From: Bacillota bacterium
GTDB taxonomy: Bacteria; Bacillota; Clostridia; Christensenellales; DTU072
Reading direction: 5' to 3'
DNA: 34,907 nucleotides
Assembly (NCBI GenBank): GCA_009781445.1
Contig: WQYD01000012.1
Span: 1 to 34,907, forward strand
Shown: positions 24,020 to 33,101 of the stretch, piece by piece
Layout of the letters: the number at the start of each line of letters is the position of its first letter
Position numbering within the stretch: position 1 is the first letter of the stretch
Made by a program: the position numbers and the translations under genes
Notes under the pieces: model-generated
Told to the model about the DNA's origin: nothing
Database searches by the model: none
Seen by the model: the letters and a program-made list of their open reading frames with translations, nothing else

Positions 24020-27000
24020 CTATTGAAGCCCGTAAGAGGTTTTAATCTTCTTAAGTTCTTCAAGTGCCTGCTTAAAGTTAAAGCCTTCAATGCATTTTTC
24101 AAGTGCTTCCGAACCTTTAATTTTGCGGATATCCGTAAGCAGTTCTTCACACTCAGGGTTTCTGTTAGTTAGCATTGGTTCAAGTTTTTCAATGAGGGCT
24201 TTAACGCTTGCTGGGCAGGAAATTTTGGTAACTGAAGCGGATTCTTTTAGCATAGGCGCAAGTTCATTGAGAACCGAATCAAGTTCTGCTTTTAAGATTT
24301 TTGCAGTTTCTTCCTTTATTTTGCCGTCTGTTTTAATTTCCATTTCGGCGGTTTTAGAAATATCTTGCAATGCGGTTTTGCTAAGTAATCCTGCGTTACC
24401 TTTAAGGGTATGCACAAGCCTGTGCGCGGTTACTAAATCTTTATCCTTGATTGACTTAAAGATATTTTCATATGTTTTTTGATTGTTTTTAACGAAACTT
24501 AGCTTAATCTTATTTTGAAGTTTAATATCTTCCTCTTCGTCTGTGGAAGCAATTCCGCCTTGCGTTTTTAAGAACTTGGAAAGGCAACGCCACAATTCGG
24601 CGGCGGTGAAAGGCTTGCCAAGGAAATCCACCATACCGCTCTTTTTGTAAAGGCTAACATCGTTAGACATTACATTTGCGGTAAGCGCAACAATAGGTGT
24701 GGTGATTCCTGCTTTAATGATACGCGTGGCTGCCTCTAAGCCGTCCATAACAGGCATATGGATATCCATAAGAATAAGATCAAACGAAACACCCGAAAGT
24801 TGGCGTTCTAAAGCAATGTTTACGCCCTCTTGCCCGTTTTCCGCAAGCACTGTTTTAACGCCCACTCTCGCAAGGTGATCGGTGATAACTTGCTGATTCA
24901 TATGATTATCTTCACAAATTAGAACCTCACCGCCGAATGAAGGCTTTTTAAATTCGTTAATCACGATTTTGTGGGTTTCGGGAACGGAAGCATCGTCTAT
25001 CGTGTCCATAGTTAATTCAAAGCTGAATCTGCTACCCACACCAAGCGCGCTTTCCACATTGAGTTTGCCACCCATGAGTTCAATAAGGTTTTTGGATATT
25101 GCAAGCCCTAAACCAGTTCCGCCGAACTTCCGCGTGATAGATTCGTCTGCCTGCATAAAGGGTTCGTGAATCCTCTTCATTTGATCCTGCGTCATACCGA
25201 TTCCGCTATCCTTAACTTCAAACAGCACTGTAACTTTTCCGTTAACGGTTCTTTTGATTGAGGCAAGGAATTTAACAGTGCCGTTATTGGTGAACTTAAC
25301 CGCATTTGATAAGATATTCATAAGAACTTGGCGCAATTTACTTGGATCACCAAGCATTTTTTTGCCTACGGACGGTTCGGAATAAGTGTAAAGATCAATG
25401 CCCTTTTCTTGCGCTTTTTGCGCGATTGCGGTTTGGCATTGTTCAAAAATATCACACAAGTCAAAGGGGATATTTTCAAGCACAAGTTTGCCTGATTCTA
25501 TTTTAGAAATGTCCAAAACATCGTTGATTATTCCCAAAAGCCATTTGGAATTTTTAAAAATGTTCATTAGGTATTCTTTAGTCTTGGGGGGTAAATCGTC
25601 TGTAAGCGCAAGTTCAGAGAAGCCCATAATGCTGTTCATGGGGGTGCGGATTTCGTGGCTCATGTTTGCAAGGAAGGCACTCTTAGTTTTGTTAGCTACT
25701 TCTGCCTTTTGGCGTGCAACGCCAAGCAAGCGCATGGTTTTATTTCCCTTAAGGGTGATACTCACGAGGATTGCACTAAGCACAACCGCAAGCGCAACGC
25801 CGAGGATTGAAAGGAATGTTACCACGGTGTTCATGTTCGTAAGATATCCGTCCTCAAGAGTGGAAACACCCAAGAACCAACCGTTTTCAAATTCAGCAAT
25901 GGAAACGATACGCGCCTGCCCGTCTTGATTCAATATCCGCTGTGCGTCAACCACGCGTGTGCCACTGCTTGTGTCGGTTTTGTTATGGTTTAGAATGGCA
26001 GGAAGAAGCCCTGCAACGCCGTCCTTATGCCCTGCTATTTTATCCTTGCCCCCTGGGATATCTTTTACAAGCATACCGATTAGGTTTTCGTTAAAGTGGG
26101 CTATAAACTCAAATTCGCCTTTATCGCCCTTTGCAATCATTATCCAACCCGTAACATACTGCCCAGGGGCGATTGAGGATATATCGTACAGGCTTGCCAT
26201 GGTTAAATCCATGCAGAGGATTGCAATGTGGTTGCCGTCATTATCATAAACATTTTGAACATAAGCAAAAGCCACATTCTTCGTTACGATATCAATATAA
26301 GGCATGGAAACAGCAATAACTGTGGGGGTTTGTTCTTCAATGGGTTTAGCATTATTTAATTCTTCTAATTCCTTTAATCCGCCCACAGCAAATTCAGACC
26401 AAGGGCGTTCAAGAGGCGTGAATCCGCCGTCTGCCACATCGCAATTCCAATTGAAGCCTGTGTAATAGCCAAGTGGGTAAGCAACTTCTGTGTGCTTGAG
26501 GACTTTAACAAGGCAAGCACAAGGCTTAGCCATAAGTTCATTAAAATGTGCTTGCCTCTTGCTTTGATCAGGATTAAGCGCAACACCGCAAACCGCTGTG
26601 GGAATCGTTTCACCGCTAACCTCTATGCTTGAAATGCAGTTACACCTGCAATCAGGTGCGGAATCTGGCAACGCGCTGAACTTATAAGTTAAATTGGTAC
26701 TATCGTCCTTAAAAGGATCAAGGTATGTAAGGTAAATATCACCTTTAATGCCGTTCTCTCTTCCGAAATCCGTAATGTTATCTATGGTTTCTTTGATATG
26801 ATCAAATTTTTCTTCCATAGTATAGCTTTCATTGGTTAAGGTACGGCGCATGGAATCCGCGGCTACACCGAACATGGTTTTTTGTTCGCTTAGCCTTGCG
26901 GAAAGCTGATATTCCACATAGTCCATCATGGTGCGGTTTTGGCTTTTTAAATGCCCAGCTTCAAGGTTTACACTCATGTAATAGCTTGAAAGCGTCATGG

Positions 27001-27085
27001 CTACGAATGCCAAAAACACTATAATCACCTGCAAAACAGGCAAATATGTGGTTAAAATTTCTTTAAAAAGTTTAGGTTTGTTCAT
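24020..27085 (-). CDS. Hybrid sensor histidine kinase (dCACHE-like/HisKA/HATPase/REC/HPt)
   Basis: 1021 residues. A transmembrane helix (about 12-34), an extracytoplasmic sensor of about 390 residues with a CACHE-like pattern ([22 protein letters not shown]..., [15 protein letters not shown]), and a second helix near 425-447. HisKA has H477 ([15 protein letters not shown]), the ATPase has [15 protein letters not shown] and [10 protein letters not shown], the receiver has D774 ([13 protein letters not shown]), and a C-terminal HPt domain has H892 ([10 protein letters not shown]). It is therefore a complete multi-step phosphorelay in one chain, feeding the HD-GYP regulator 12 bases downstream. 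The sensor has a cysteine cluster (DCRCNCIS, and CACLVK), which might bind metal. The ligand is unknown. It has its own promoter. Confidence 0.93.
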   Translation of the reverse strand: MNKPKLFKEILTTYLPVLQVIIVFLAFVAMTLSSYYMSVNLEAGHLKSQNRTMMDYVEYQLSARLSEQKTMFGVAADSMRRTLTNESYTMEEKFDHIKETIDNITDFGRENGIKGDIYLTYLDPFKDDSTNLTYKFSALPDSAPDCRCNCISSIEVSGETIPTAVCGVALNPDQSKRQAHFNELMAKPCACLVKVLKHTEVAYPLGYYTGFNWNCDVADGGFTPLERPWSEFAVGGLKELEELNNAKPIEEQTPTVIAVSMPYIDIVTKNVAFAYVQNVYDNDGNHIAILCMDLTMASLYDISSIAPGQYVTGWIMIAKGDKGEFEFIAHFNENLIGMLVKDIPGGKDKIAGHKDGVAGLLPAILNHNKTDTSSGTRVVDAQRILNQDGQARIVSIAEFENGWFLGVSTLEDGYLTNMNTVVTFLSILGVALAVVLSAILVSITLKGNKTMRLLGVARQKAEVANKTKSAFLANMSHEIRTPMNSIMGFSELALTDDLPPKTKEYLMNIFKNSKWLLGIINDVLDISKIESGKLVLENIPFDLCDIFEQCQTAIAQKAQEKGIDLYTYSEPSVGKKMLGDPSKLRQVLMNILSNAVKFTNNGTVKFLASIKRTVNGKVTVLFEVKDSGIGMTQDQMKRIHEPFMQADESITRKFGGTGLGLAISKNLIELMGGKLNVESALGVGSRFSFELTMDTIDDASVPETHKIVINEFKKPSFGGEVLICEDNHMNQQVITDHLARVGVKTVLAENGQEGVNIALERQLSGVSFDLILMDIHMPVMDGLEAATRIIKAGITTPIVALTANVMSNDVSLYKKSGMVDFLGKPFTAAELWRCLSKFLKTQGGIASTDEEEDIKLQNKIKLSFVKNNQKTYENIFKSIKDKDLVTAHRLVHTLKGNAGLLSKTALQDISKTAEMEIKTDGKIKEETAKILKAELDSVLNELAPMLKESASVTKISCPASVKALIEKLEPMLTNRNPECEELLTDIRKIKGSEALEKCIEGFNFKQALEELKKIKTSYGLQ

Positions 27086-27150
27086 GCGTGCGTCCTTTAC
27101 ACTTGTAATTTACTTATGTATATTTATATTCAAAGATTAAATATATAATT

Positions 27151-27180
27151 ATAATACTACCTTTTTTACTCTGCCGTCAA
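27151..27180 (-). promoter_or_regulatory. Promoter of the histidine kinase operon
   Basis: On the minus strand TTGACG (27175-27180), 18 bp, TATTAT (27151-27156). The leader is about 65 bases and AT-rich. Confidence 0.6.
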
Positions 27181-27232
27181 GGTGTAATTCTAAAAAAATT
27201 ACAAAAAAATTAGCAAATCTTTCATTTTGTGT

Positions 27233-27262
27233 AACATATTTTGACAAAAGGCTTGCATACTA
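27233..27262 (+). promoter_or_regulatory. Sporulation-sigma-type promoter of spoVT
   Basis: CATACTA (27256-27262) matches the -10 element of SigG-type promoters and resembles that of SigE. CATATT (27235-27240) lies 15 bp upstream, close to the SigE -35, and AACATA (27233-27238) lies 17 bp upstream in the position of a SigG -35. spoVT is SigG-dependent in Bacillus. TTGACA at 27241 is an alternative SigA -35, but it lacks a well-spaced -10. Confidence 0.5.
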
Positions 27263-27284
27263 AGGGAAAGTGAGGATAAATTAC

Positions 27285-27809
27285 ATGAAATCTACAGGTA
27301 TTGTGAGAAGAATTGACGAACTCGGCAGAGTGGTTATTCCCAAAGAAATACGGCGCACAATGAAAATCCGCGAGGGTGAGGAATTGGAAGTTTTTACCGC
27401 GGAAGATAATTCCTTGGTGCTTAGAAAATATTCACAGCTTGAGGGAATTGAGAACATTGCCAAAGAATATGTTACCGCTGTTTACCGCACCACAGGCTAC
27501 ACGGCAGTTATTTGTGATACGGATAAAATTTTGGCAGTTTCGGGCGATATTAAGCAATTTAAAAAAGGCGATGCCCTTAGCTATAAGGCGGAAAAGCTAT
27601 TAAACGAAAGAAAAACAAGGCTGATTTCAGGTTCGGAAATGTTTAGCTTTTTTAGTGAGGACGCAGGCGAAATTAGCGGTGTGGCAGTGTCCCCGATAAT
27701 AAAATCAGGCGATGTAATGGGCGCACTAATGGTGTTTTCCGCAGGCGAAATCGGCGAAACGGCAGTAAAATCCGTGCAGACTGGGGCGAATTTTTTGGCA
27801 AATATATAG
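27285..27809 (+). CDS. spoVT: SpoVT, sporulation transcription regulator
   Basis: 174 residues from the ATG at 27285. The N-terminal AbrB/MazE swapped-hairpin DNA-binding domain is clear (MKSTGIVRRIDELGRVVIPKEIRR). The C-terminal GAF-like domain runs from about 55 to 172. Length matches Bacillus SpoVT (178). SpoVT controls late forespore genes after SigG activation. GAGG lies ten bases before the ATG. The next genes, a SpoVB-type flippase and mazG, keep the spoVT-yabM-yabN order of Bacillus. A strong hairpin (TTTTCTGTTGC/GCAACAGAAAA) follows the stop codon. Confidence 0.95.
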   Translation: MKSTGIVRRIDELGRVVIPKEIRRTMKIREGEELEVFTAEDNSLVLRKYSQLEGIENIAKEYVTAVYRTTGYTAVICDTDKILAVSGDIKQFKKGDALSYKAEKLLNERKTRLISGSEMFSFFSEDAGEISGVAVSPIIKSGDVMGALMVFSAGEIGETAVKSVQTGANFLANI

Positions 27810-27835
27810 TTTTCTGTTGCTGAGGCAACAGAAAA
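27810..27835. terminator. Hairpin after spoVT
   Basis: TTTTCTGTTGC-TGAG-GCAACAGAAAA, an 11-bp perfect stem that begins two bases after the stop codon region. No T-run follows on the plus strand. It may stabilise the 3' end or attenuate rather than terminate. Confidence 0.5.
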
Positions 27836-28010
27836 GGCGCATAGCGCACAACGCACAGCGCACAGTGAAGGAATTGTTTAGTTTGGGTACGAAGTACAAA
27901 GTACAAAGTACGAATTATGGATCAATTAACTAATAATGAGATTTAGAATCCACCATTGTGCGCTGTGCGCTGTGCATTGTGCGCTGATTTGTATTGCCTG
28001 TTGCCTCTAA
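27836..28010. repeat. Heptamer composite element E13 (full length)
   Basis: Left arm AGCGCACAACGCACAGC..., GTGAAGGAATTGTTTAG, a GTACGAA/GTACAAA array, GAATTATGGATCAATTAAC, core AATAATGAGATTTAGAATCC, then the ATTGTGCGCTG... right arm to about 27986, followed by a two-unit TTGCCTG/TTGCCTC stretch up to the next start codon. It lies between spoVT and the flippase gene. Confidence 0.92.
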
Positions 28011-28016
28011 AAAACA

Positions 28017-29597
28017 ATGAAGCGAAATTTTTTAAAAGCCGCCGGGGTGCTTACGCTCGGTGTGTTTCTTGCGAAAATAGTAGGCGCGTTTTATAGGATT
28101 CCTCTTACAAATATACTTGGGGCAGAGGGAATGGGCGTTTATCAGCTCATTTTTCCTGTGTATTCATTTTTATTGGCTACTTCGTCTGGCGCGTTACCGC
28201 TTGCAATATCCGTAATGGTATCTGAAAGGGTTACGCGGGGCGAAGAGGACGAAGCAAGGGTGATTTTGAATTCTGCCATGTCCGTTTTGCTTTTAACTGG
28301 GGTGGTGATTTCGCTTGCGCTTGCCCTGCTTTCCGCACCGCTTGCAAGGCTTCAAGGGAATTCTGACGCAAGCCTTGGCTACCTTGCGATTGCCCCTGCG
28401 ATATTCTTCGTTTCGGGAATTGCGGTTCTTAGAGGTTGGTTTCAGGGGCATAACAATATGGTTCCTTCCGCTTCGTCTAATGTGATTGAAGCGGTGATTA
28501 AGCTGGCTTCGGGCTTACTTTTGGCATATTTTTTACTGCCTTACGGCATAAAATGGGCGGTTTTCGGCGCGCTGATAGGCGTAACGGCGTCTGAAGCGGT
28601 GGCTTTTTTGGCACTTTACGCATTATATAGGAAAGATAACGGAAGATTCAGGCTAAATCTTGACTTTAAGGACGCGCGTTCAAAGTATAAGGAAATTGTG
28701 AAAATCTCACTGCCGATAACGCTTGGGGGAATGATTTTCCCTTTTAGCCAAATAATTGATAGCTTCCTTGTGGTGAATCTTTTATCTTCAAGCCTTGGTT
28801 CGCAGGTGGCTACGGCGGGCTACGGGGTGTACACTGGGGTGGTTACCACAATTATCAATTTGCCGATTGTGCTTGCGCTTTCGCTTGGAATCGCAATTAT
28901 TCCGCAGTTAACCAAGGGGAAAGCTGAAGGGGATATAGTCAGGCTTAAAATGAAATTAAACACGGCGGTTAAAACCGCGCTTACAATCGGCGTGCCGTTT
29001 GCGATTTTGTTCCTTGCAATCCCAAGGGGGATAATCGGGTTTTTATATCCTGCGCTTTCGCCCTCTCAGCTTGCAGAGGCAACTCTTTTACTAAGAATTA
29101 CCGCAATTTCCACAGTGGGGCTTGCGCTTACGCAAATTTACACGGCGATTTTGCAAGGTTTGGGGAATTTATACGCGCCCATGAAAATCATGGGTGTGGG
29201 GGTGGGGGTGAAAACCGTGCTTACAATCGCACTGATTCCTTTCATGGGAATTGCGGGCGTGGCGGTGGCTTCTGCCACCTGTTTTTTGATTACTGCGACA
29301 CTAAACGGCATGGCAGTTAGGGAATTAACAGGGAAAAACGCGGATATTGGCAAAAACGGTAGCGTAATTCTTGCTTCTGGTGCTATAATGTGTGTGGGCG
29401 TAGTGTTAGTGAATTACTTGGTGGCAGGCAGGCTTGCCACCGTGCTTACGGCGGTAGCAGGCGCGCTTATTTACGGCGTGCTGTTGCTATTTTTTAACGC
29501 TTTTAGCGACAGTGAGTTATTATCGCTACCACTTGGCAAACAAATACTAAGGTTCGCGACTTTTTTAAGAAGACGGCGCGGTAACCAAAGGGGATAA
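28017..29597 (+). CDS. SpoVB/MurJ-type polysaccharide flippase
   Basis: 526 residues, 14 predicted hydrophobic helices, MOP exporter superfamily (MviN/SpoVB branch). The N-terminus FLKAAGVLTLGVFLAKIVGAFYRIPLTNILGAEGMGVYQLIFP is typical of Firmicutes SpoVB-like proteins. Such proteins move lipid-linked sugars across the membrane; SpoVB acts in spore cortex synthesis. Its position between spoVT and mazG corresponds to Bacillus yabM, so a sporulation role is likely but not proven. No Shine-Dalgarno site precedes the ATG; the leader consists of element E13 and a short TTGCC array. mazG starts two bases after its stop. Confidence 0.92.
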   Translation: MKRNFLKAAGVLTLGVFLAKIVGAFYRIPLTNILGAEGMGVYQLIFPVYSFLLATSSGALPLAISVMVSERVTRGEEDEARVILNSAMSVLLLTGVVISLALALLSAPLARLQGNSDASLGYLAIAPAIFFVSGIAVLRGWFQGHNNMVPSASSNVIEAVIKLASGLLLAYFLLPYGIKWAVFGALIGVTASEAVAFLALYALYRKDNGRFRLNLDFKDARSKYKEIVKISLPITLGGMIFPFSQIIDSFLVVNLLSSSLGSQVATAGYGVYTGVVTTIINLPIVLALSLGIAIIPQLTKGKAEGDIVRLKMKLNTAVKTALTIGVPFAILFLAIPRGIIGFLYPALSPSQLAEATLLLRITAISTVGLALTQIYTAILQGLGNLYAPMKIMGVGVGVKTVLTIALIPFMGIAGVAVASATCFLITATLNGMAVRELTGKNADIGKNGSVILASGAIMCVGVVLVNYLVAGRLATVLTAVAGALIYGVLLLFFNAFSDSELLSLPLGKQILRFATFLRRRRGNQRG

Positions 29598-29599
29598 GA

Positions 29600-30283
29600 G
29601 TGCATAGCAATTTAGAACAAGATGTTTCGTTAGCGGTTTATACGGCAAAGGTTTTTTTAAAGGATAATATTACGCAGTTTGAACCAAATATTACGCTTAT
29701 TGTTCACGGCATAACCGATAAAAACCGAAACGCGGTTGTTTTTAAGATTAAAGATATTTTCGGCAAAAATGCGGACACAAGCGAAATTCGCGGTACTATC
29801 ACAATTCAGCCCACCCCCTTTCAAGAACGCGCGCGCCTCACATTCGGCGATTTATTGGAAGTTATGCGCCGTTTGCGTTCTGAAAACGGTTGCCCTTGGG
29901 ATAAGGCGCAAACTCATGCCTCTATAAGGGAAAATTTATTAGAAGAGGCTAACGAACTTGCGGAAGCCATTGATTTAAACGATAGAGATAAAATGCTTGA
30001 AGAAAGTGGCGATGTTCTGTTGCAAGCAATTTTCCACGCAATAATTGCGGAAGAAAACGGCGAATTTTCAATAAACGACATGATAACCGCCCTAACTAAA
30101 AAGCTAATTTGGCGTCATACCCACATTTTTGGCACAGATCACGCAAACAACCCTGAGGAAGCACTTGAATTTTGGAAAAAGGCAAAAGCGGTGGAGAAAA
30201 AAATTATGGAAAAGCAAAGTGATATTAGGCTTAAAAACTGCACTATTGCCGAACTTGTGGAAATTAGAGAAGAAATGGCGTAA
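29600..30283 (+). CDS. mazG: MazG-family nucleotide pyrophosphohydrolase
   Basis: 227 residues from a GTG start with AGGGG upstream. The MazG domain (about residues 80-190) is complete: LRSENGCPWDKAQTHASIRENLLEEANELAEAI, then EESGDVLLQAIFHAIIAEENG, and KLIWRHTHIFG. MazG hydrolyses NTPs to NMPs and is linked to the stringent response and nucleotide cleansing. Bacillus YabN, at the same locus, carries a tetrapyrrole-methylase-like domain before MazG; here only about 75 unassigned residues (VHGITDKNRNAVVFKIKDIF...) remain, so that domain is absent. Element E14 begins five bases after the stop codon. Confidence 0.9.
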   Translation: MHSNLEQDVSLAVYTAKVFLKDNITQFEPNITLIVHGITDKNRNAVVFKIKDIFGKNADTSEIRGTITIQPTPFQERARLTFGDLLEVMRRLRSENGCPWDKAQTHASIRENLLEEANELAEAIDLNDRDKMLEESGDVLLQAIFHAIIAEENGEFSINDMITALTKKLIWRHTHIFGTDHANNPEEALEFWKKAKAVEKKIMEKQSDIRLKNCTIAELVEIREEMA

Positions 30284-30285
30284 TT

Positions 30286-30480
30286 CTTCAGCGCACAACG
30301 CACAGCGCACAGCGCACAGTGAAGGAATTATTTATTTAGATATTTAGAATCCAACCTTGCAACCTGCACCCTCAATAATGATATTTAGAATCCACCATTG
30401 TGCGCTGTGCGCTGTGCGCTGTGCGCTGATTCATAATGAGATTTAGAATCCACCACTTTTCACTTTTCACTTTTAACTTG
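30286..30480. repeat. Heptamer composite element E14 (nested)
   Basis: Left arm TTCAGCGCACAACGCACAG..., GTGAAGGAATTATTTATTTAG, core ATATTTAGAATCC, a short CCTTGCA/ACCTGCA array, CAATAATG-ATATTTAGAATCC, the GTGCGCT right arm, a third core in the same orientation (TAATGAGATTTAGAATCC), and a TTTTCAC array that forms the 3' end of the next gene. The GTACGAA slot is missing. It lies between convergent mazG and the 30460 gene. Confidence 0.9.
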
Positions 30481-30804
30481 CCCCTTCATATCCCTATACA
30501 TTTTCGCAATCGTCATAACATATCTTTCCTTTGCCACACCGCTTAATTTTTCATAAACCTTAGTGTCTATCAGCCTGCCGATTGCAAAGGCGGGATCGTC
30601 CTCAGCGGAAAGTGCCTCAATCCTGCGGTAATAGTTTTGAAGTTCTTCGGCGGTTAGGGTTTTGCTGTTAATGTCATAAAATTTTCCTATGGTTTCTTGA
30701 TTTAAGGAATTTTTTAAGGAAGCATCGTAAGAATTACTGTTAAGCCTGTTTTTGGCATTTTTAACCATTGCTTTATAGCAGGTTATATTGGTTTTTGCAC
30801 TCAT
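30460..30804 (-). CDS. Small conserved-looking protein of unknown function
   Basis: 114 residues, mostly helical and charged, with no recognised family (AKTNITCYKAMVKNAKNRLNS..., LNQETIGKFYDINSKTLT, GVAKERYVMTIAKMYRDMKG). The strong GGAGG ribosome site and a promoter-like TTGCGT-18-TATAGT upstream support a real gene. The last residues (VKSEK) and stop codon are encoded by a TTTTCAC heptamer array (complement GTGAAAA), so the original C-terminus was probably replaced or extended. It is monocistronic and lies opposite mazG. Confidence 0.7.
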   Translation of the reverse strand: MSAKTNITCYKAMVKNAKNRLNSNSYDASLKNSLNQETIGKFYDINSKTLTAEELQNYYRRIEALSAEDDPAFAIGRLIDTKVYEKLSGVAKERYVMTIAKMYRDMKGQVKSEK

Positions 30805-30831
30805 AGTTTACCTCCTTGTTTTTTGGCGGGA

Positions 30832-30861
30832 ACTATATTGTACAACGCTTAAGGCACGCAA
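30832..30861 (-). promoter_or_regulatory. Promoter of the 30460-30804 gene
   Basis: On the minus strand TTGCGT (30856-30861), 18 bp, TATAGT (30832-30837), then a short leader with AAGGAGG. Confidence 0.5.
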
Positions 30862-30892
30862 AATGCGCGGTTTCAAAATATGTCAGAATTCG

Positions 30893-32131
30893 CTAAAATA
30901 TGCCAAAGTGCGCCTTTTCGGGAATTATCGTTTCTGTTTCGCTGTCCGTTTTTGAAAATACTCTCACATAGTATTGAGAATAGCCCACAGATAATCCGTT
31001 TTTTAGTTTGCTTTCGTAAATAACATTTTGCGGAACGCCGATAAGCGAATTAAGATAATTATTTGCAAGTTCGGATTTTAAGGCGGTAAGTTTGGTTATG
31101 CGTTCTTTAACAAGTGGGGCGGAAATTAGCGGAAAATTTGCAACTGCCGTTCCCTCTCTTTTTGAAAAAGGGAAAATGTGCAAATCAGAAAAACCCACCT
31201 CTTTAATAAAATCATAGCTTTCATTAAAGTTCTTATCTGTTTCGGTTGGGTAGCCAGCAATAATATCTGTGGTGATAGAAGAAAGGCTATTATACCCCCT
31301 AATCATATGTACTTTGTTAAGATATTCTTCTTTGGTGTACTTGCGGTTCATGTGTTTTAACACTTCACCCGAACCGTGTTGCAAAGAAAGGTGAAAATGC
31401 GGGGCGAAGTTTTTTAAAGAAAAAAGCGAATCTAATAGCTTATGATTTATGCCTTCCACATAAAATGAACCTATGCGGATTCGTGAATTTATATGTTTTA
31501 GTTCGCTAATTAAATCGGCTAATGTTTCGCCGTTTTCGCCATATGCCGAAAGGTTAATTCCCGTGATAACGATTTCTTGTGAGTGCTTAGAAAGTTCAGA
31601 AATTTCTTTTACGCAGTCGCATATGCTTCGTGAACGCGAACGCCCTCTAAGCAAGGGGACAATGCAGAATGAACAGAAGCAGTTGCAACCGTCTTGCACT
31701 TTTACATATGCACGCGTCCTTAAACCTCTTGGGGTAACGGGGTAATTTTCATAAGCCAAAGGCAAATTCATATCACTTATGAAATCTTGATTAAGCATAT
31801 CAATAATCGCGCCTTTGCCTGACGCGCCCGAAACATGAGTGATGCCTTGGGAAATATAATAATCCTTATTCTTCTGTGAGGCGCACCCTGTGATAATGAT
31901 TTTTCCGCTTGGGTTAACCGCCCTAATGCGCGATAGAATTTGGCGTGATTTCCTTTCTGCTTCCGCAGTAACCGCGCAGGTGTTTACAATGTATAAATCC
32001 GCAAAAACAAGTGAATCAAAAACTTCATATCCTTTTTGGCGCAAACACTCTAAAAGCATATCACTTTCATATGCATTTACCTTGCAACCAAAGTTAAAAA
32101 CAACTGCTTTTCCTGCTACCGCCCTATCCAT
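30893..32131 (-). CDS. mtaB: MtaB, tRNA t6A37 methylthiotransferase
   Basis: 412 residues from the ATG at 32131. MtaB converts t6A37 to ms2t6A in tRNAs reading ANN codons. The N-terminal cluster cysteines lie in FNFGCKVNAYES, NTCAVTAEAERKS and ITGCASQK; the radical-SAM triad is GCNCFCSFCIVP followed by RGRSRSR. GCKVN and the AVT after NTC favour MtaB over MiaB. The C-terminal TRAM domain looks short. GGGGG precedes the ATG. A pair of GCATATGC repeats lies at the promoter. It is the second methylthiotransferase in the window. Confidence 0.93.
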   Translation of the reverse strand: MDRAVAGKAVVFNFGCKVNAYESDMLLECLRQKGYEVFDSLVFADLYIVNTCAVTAEAERKSRQILSRIRAVNPSGKIIITGCASQKNKDYYISQGITHVSGASGKGAIIDMLNQDFISDMNLPLAYENYPVTPRGLRTRAYVKVQDGCNCFCSFCIVPLLRGRSRSRSICDCVKEISELSKHSQEIVITGINLSAYGENGETLADLISELKHINSRIRIGSFYVEGINHKLLDSLFSLKNFAPHFHLSLQHGSGEVLKHMNRKYTKEEYLNKVHMIRGYNSLSSITTDIIAGYPTETDKNFNESYDFIKEVGFSDLHIFPFSKREGTAVANFPLISAPLVKERITKLTALKSELANNYLNSLIGVPQNVIYESKLKNGLSVGYSQYYVRVFSKTDSETETIIPEKAHFGIF

Positions 32132-32145
32132 TTTTTGCACCCCCA

Positions 32146-32182
32146 AGCATATGCGGAAAGCATTTTAGCATATGCGTAAAGC
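32146..32182 (-). promoter_or_regulatory. Direct-repeat operator-like site at the mtaB promoter
   Basis: AGCATATGCGKAAAGC occurs twice (32146-32161 and 32167-32182), 15 of 16 bases identical, repeat period 21 bp (two helical turns), each with palindromic GCATATGC. On the minus strand an extended -10 (TGCTAAAAT) lies across the repeats. The layout suits a dimeric regulator; none is identified. Confidence 0.45.
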
Positions 32183-32221
32183 GGTTTTTTGTTATGTAAA
32201 AATTCTCATAAGAAATCATAA

Positions 32222-33100
32222 TCATAAGTTAGAACACCCAAGGATTTTAAGGCAATAATCTTTAACTTCGCTTAAATTTAGCTTATCCATACATTTGGTA
32301 AAAGCGCAAACCGCGTCATTAAAAAGTGATTTAGAATCGCTTTCGCCAAGGGCGGTTACAAGTGTGATTTCGCTTGCGTCTTGCCCTGAATCATAGTCGC
32401 TTAAATCGTCTGCAATTTGAAAGGCAATTCCGAAGTGCCTGCCTGCAATTATCGCCTCTTTATAGTCTTTATCATATGTTTTTGATAAAAAGCTATTAAA
32501 AATGCACGGTACAGAGAGTGCTGAGGCAAATAAAGCTGAGGTTTTGCCTGAGTAGATTTTTAAAATTTTTGCACCGAGTTCGGTTTCTGTTAGCCCTTCT
32601 GTTCCGTCCTTTTTTAGTGCGATTTCGGCGGATTGCCCGTTAATCATTTCAAGTGAAACGCTGTTAATCATGTGCATTGCCCCAAGTGCGGACTGGGTGA
32701 AAAACATGCCTTTTTTGCTAAGTTCAAGGCAGGCTTCATTTAGTTTTAGGCTTGCCAAGTTAAGCAACAAATCACCCGCAAGAAGCGCAATATCTTCGCC
32801 AAACTTTTTGTGAACTGTGGGCAAACCTCTTCTAAAATCGTCATTATCCATGCAGGGCAAATCGTCATGCACTAATGAAAAAGCGTGAATCATTTCAAGA
32901 GAAACGGCAAAATCCATAAATAAACATATGTCCTGCCCTAATTCTTGCGCCGTTAAAAGCATAAGAAGCGGGCGCACGCGTTTGCCACCGCCAAGAAGCG
33001 CGTACTTTACCGCGCTTGCAAGATTAGAATCATATGCAGAAAAATCCACGCTTTCGCTTAGGTATTTTTCAAACTTTTCTTTTAATTCTTGAGGATTCAT
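32222..33100 (-). CDS. ispA: Farnesyl diphosphate synthase (geranyltranstransferase)
   Basis: 292 residues from the ATG at 33100 (MNPQELKEKF); in-frame upstream codons (MPYNLCPMPSI) are heptamer-array sequence and not family sequence. IspA condenses IPP with DMAPP and GPP. Both aspartate-rich motifs are present: VHDDLPCMDNDDFRRG and QIADDLSDYDSG; also GGGKRVRPLL and GKTSALF. It follows xseB in the folD-xseA-xseB-ispA order known from Bacillus. The ATG lies directly against the E15 array and has no Shine-Dalgarno site. Confidence 0.95.
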   Translation of the reverse strand: MNPQELKEKFEKYLSESVDFSAYDSNLASAVKYALLGGGKRVRPLLMLLTAQELGQDICLFMDFAVSLEMIHAFSLVHDDLPCMDNDDFRRGLPTVHKKFGEDIALLAGDLLLNLASLKLNEACLELSKKGMFFTQSALGAMHMINSVSLEMINGQSAEIALKKDGTEGLTETELGAKILKIYSGKTSALFASALSVPCIFNSFLSKTYDKDYKEAIIAGRHFGIAFQIADDLSDYDSGQDASEITLVTALGESDSKSLFNDAVCAFTKCMDKLNLSEVKDYCLKILGCSNL

Positions 33101-33101
33101 T

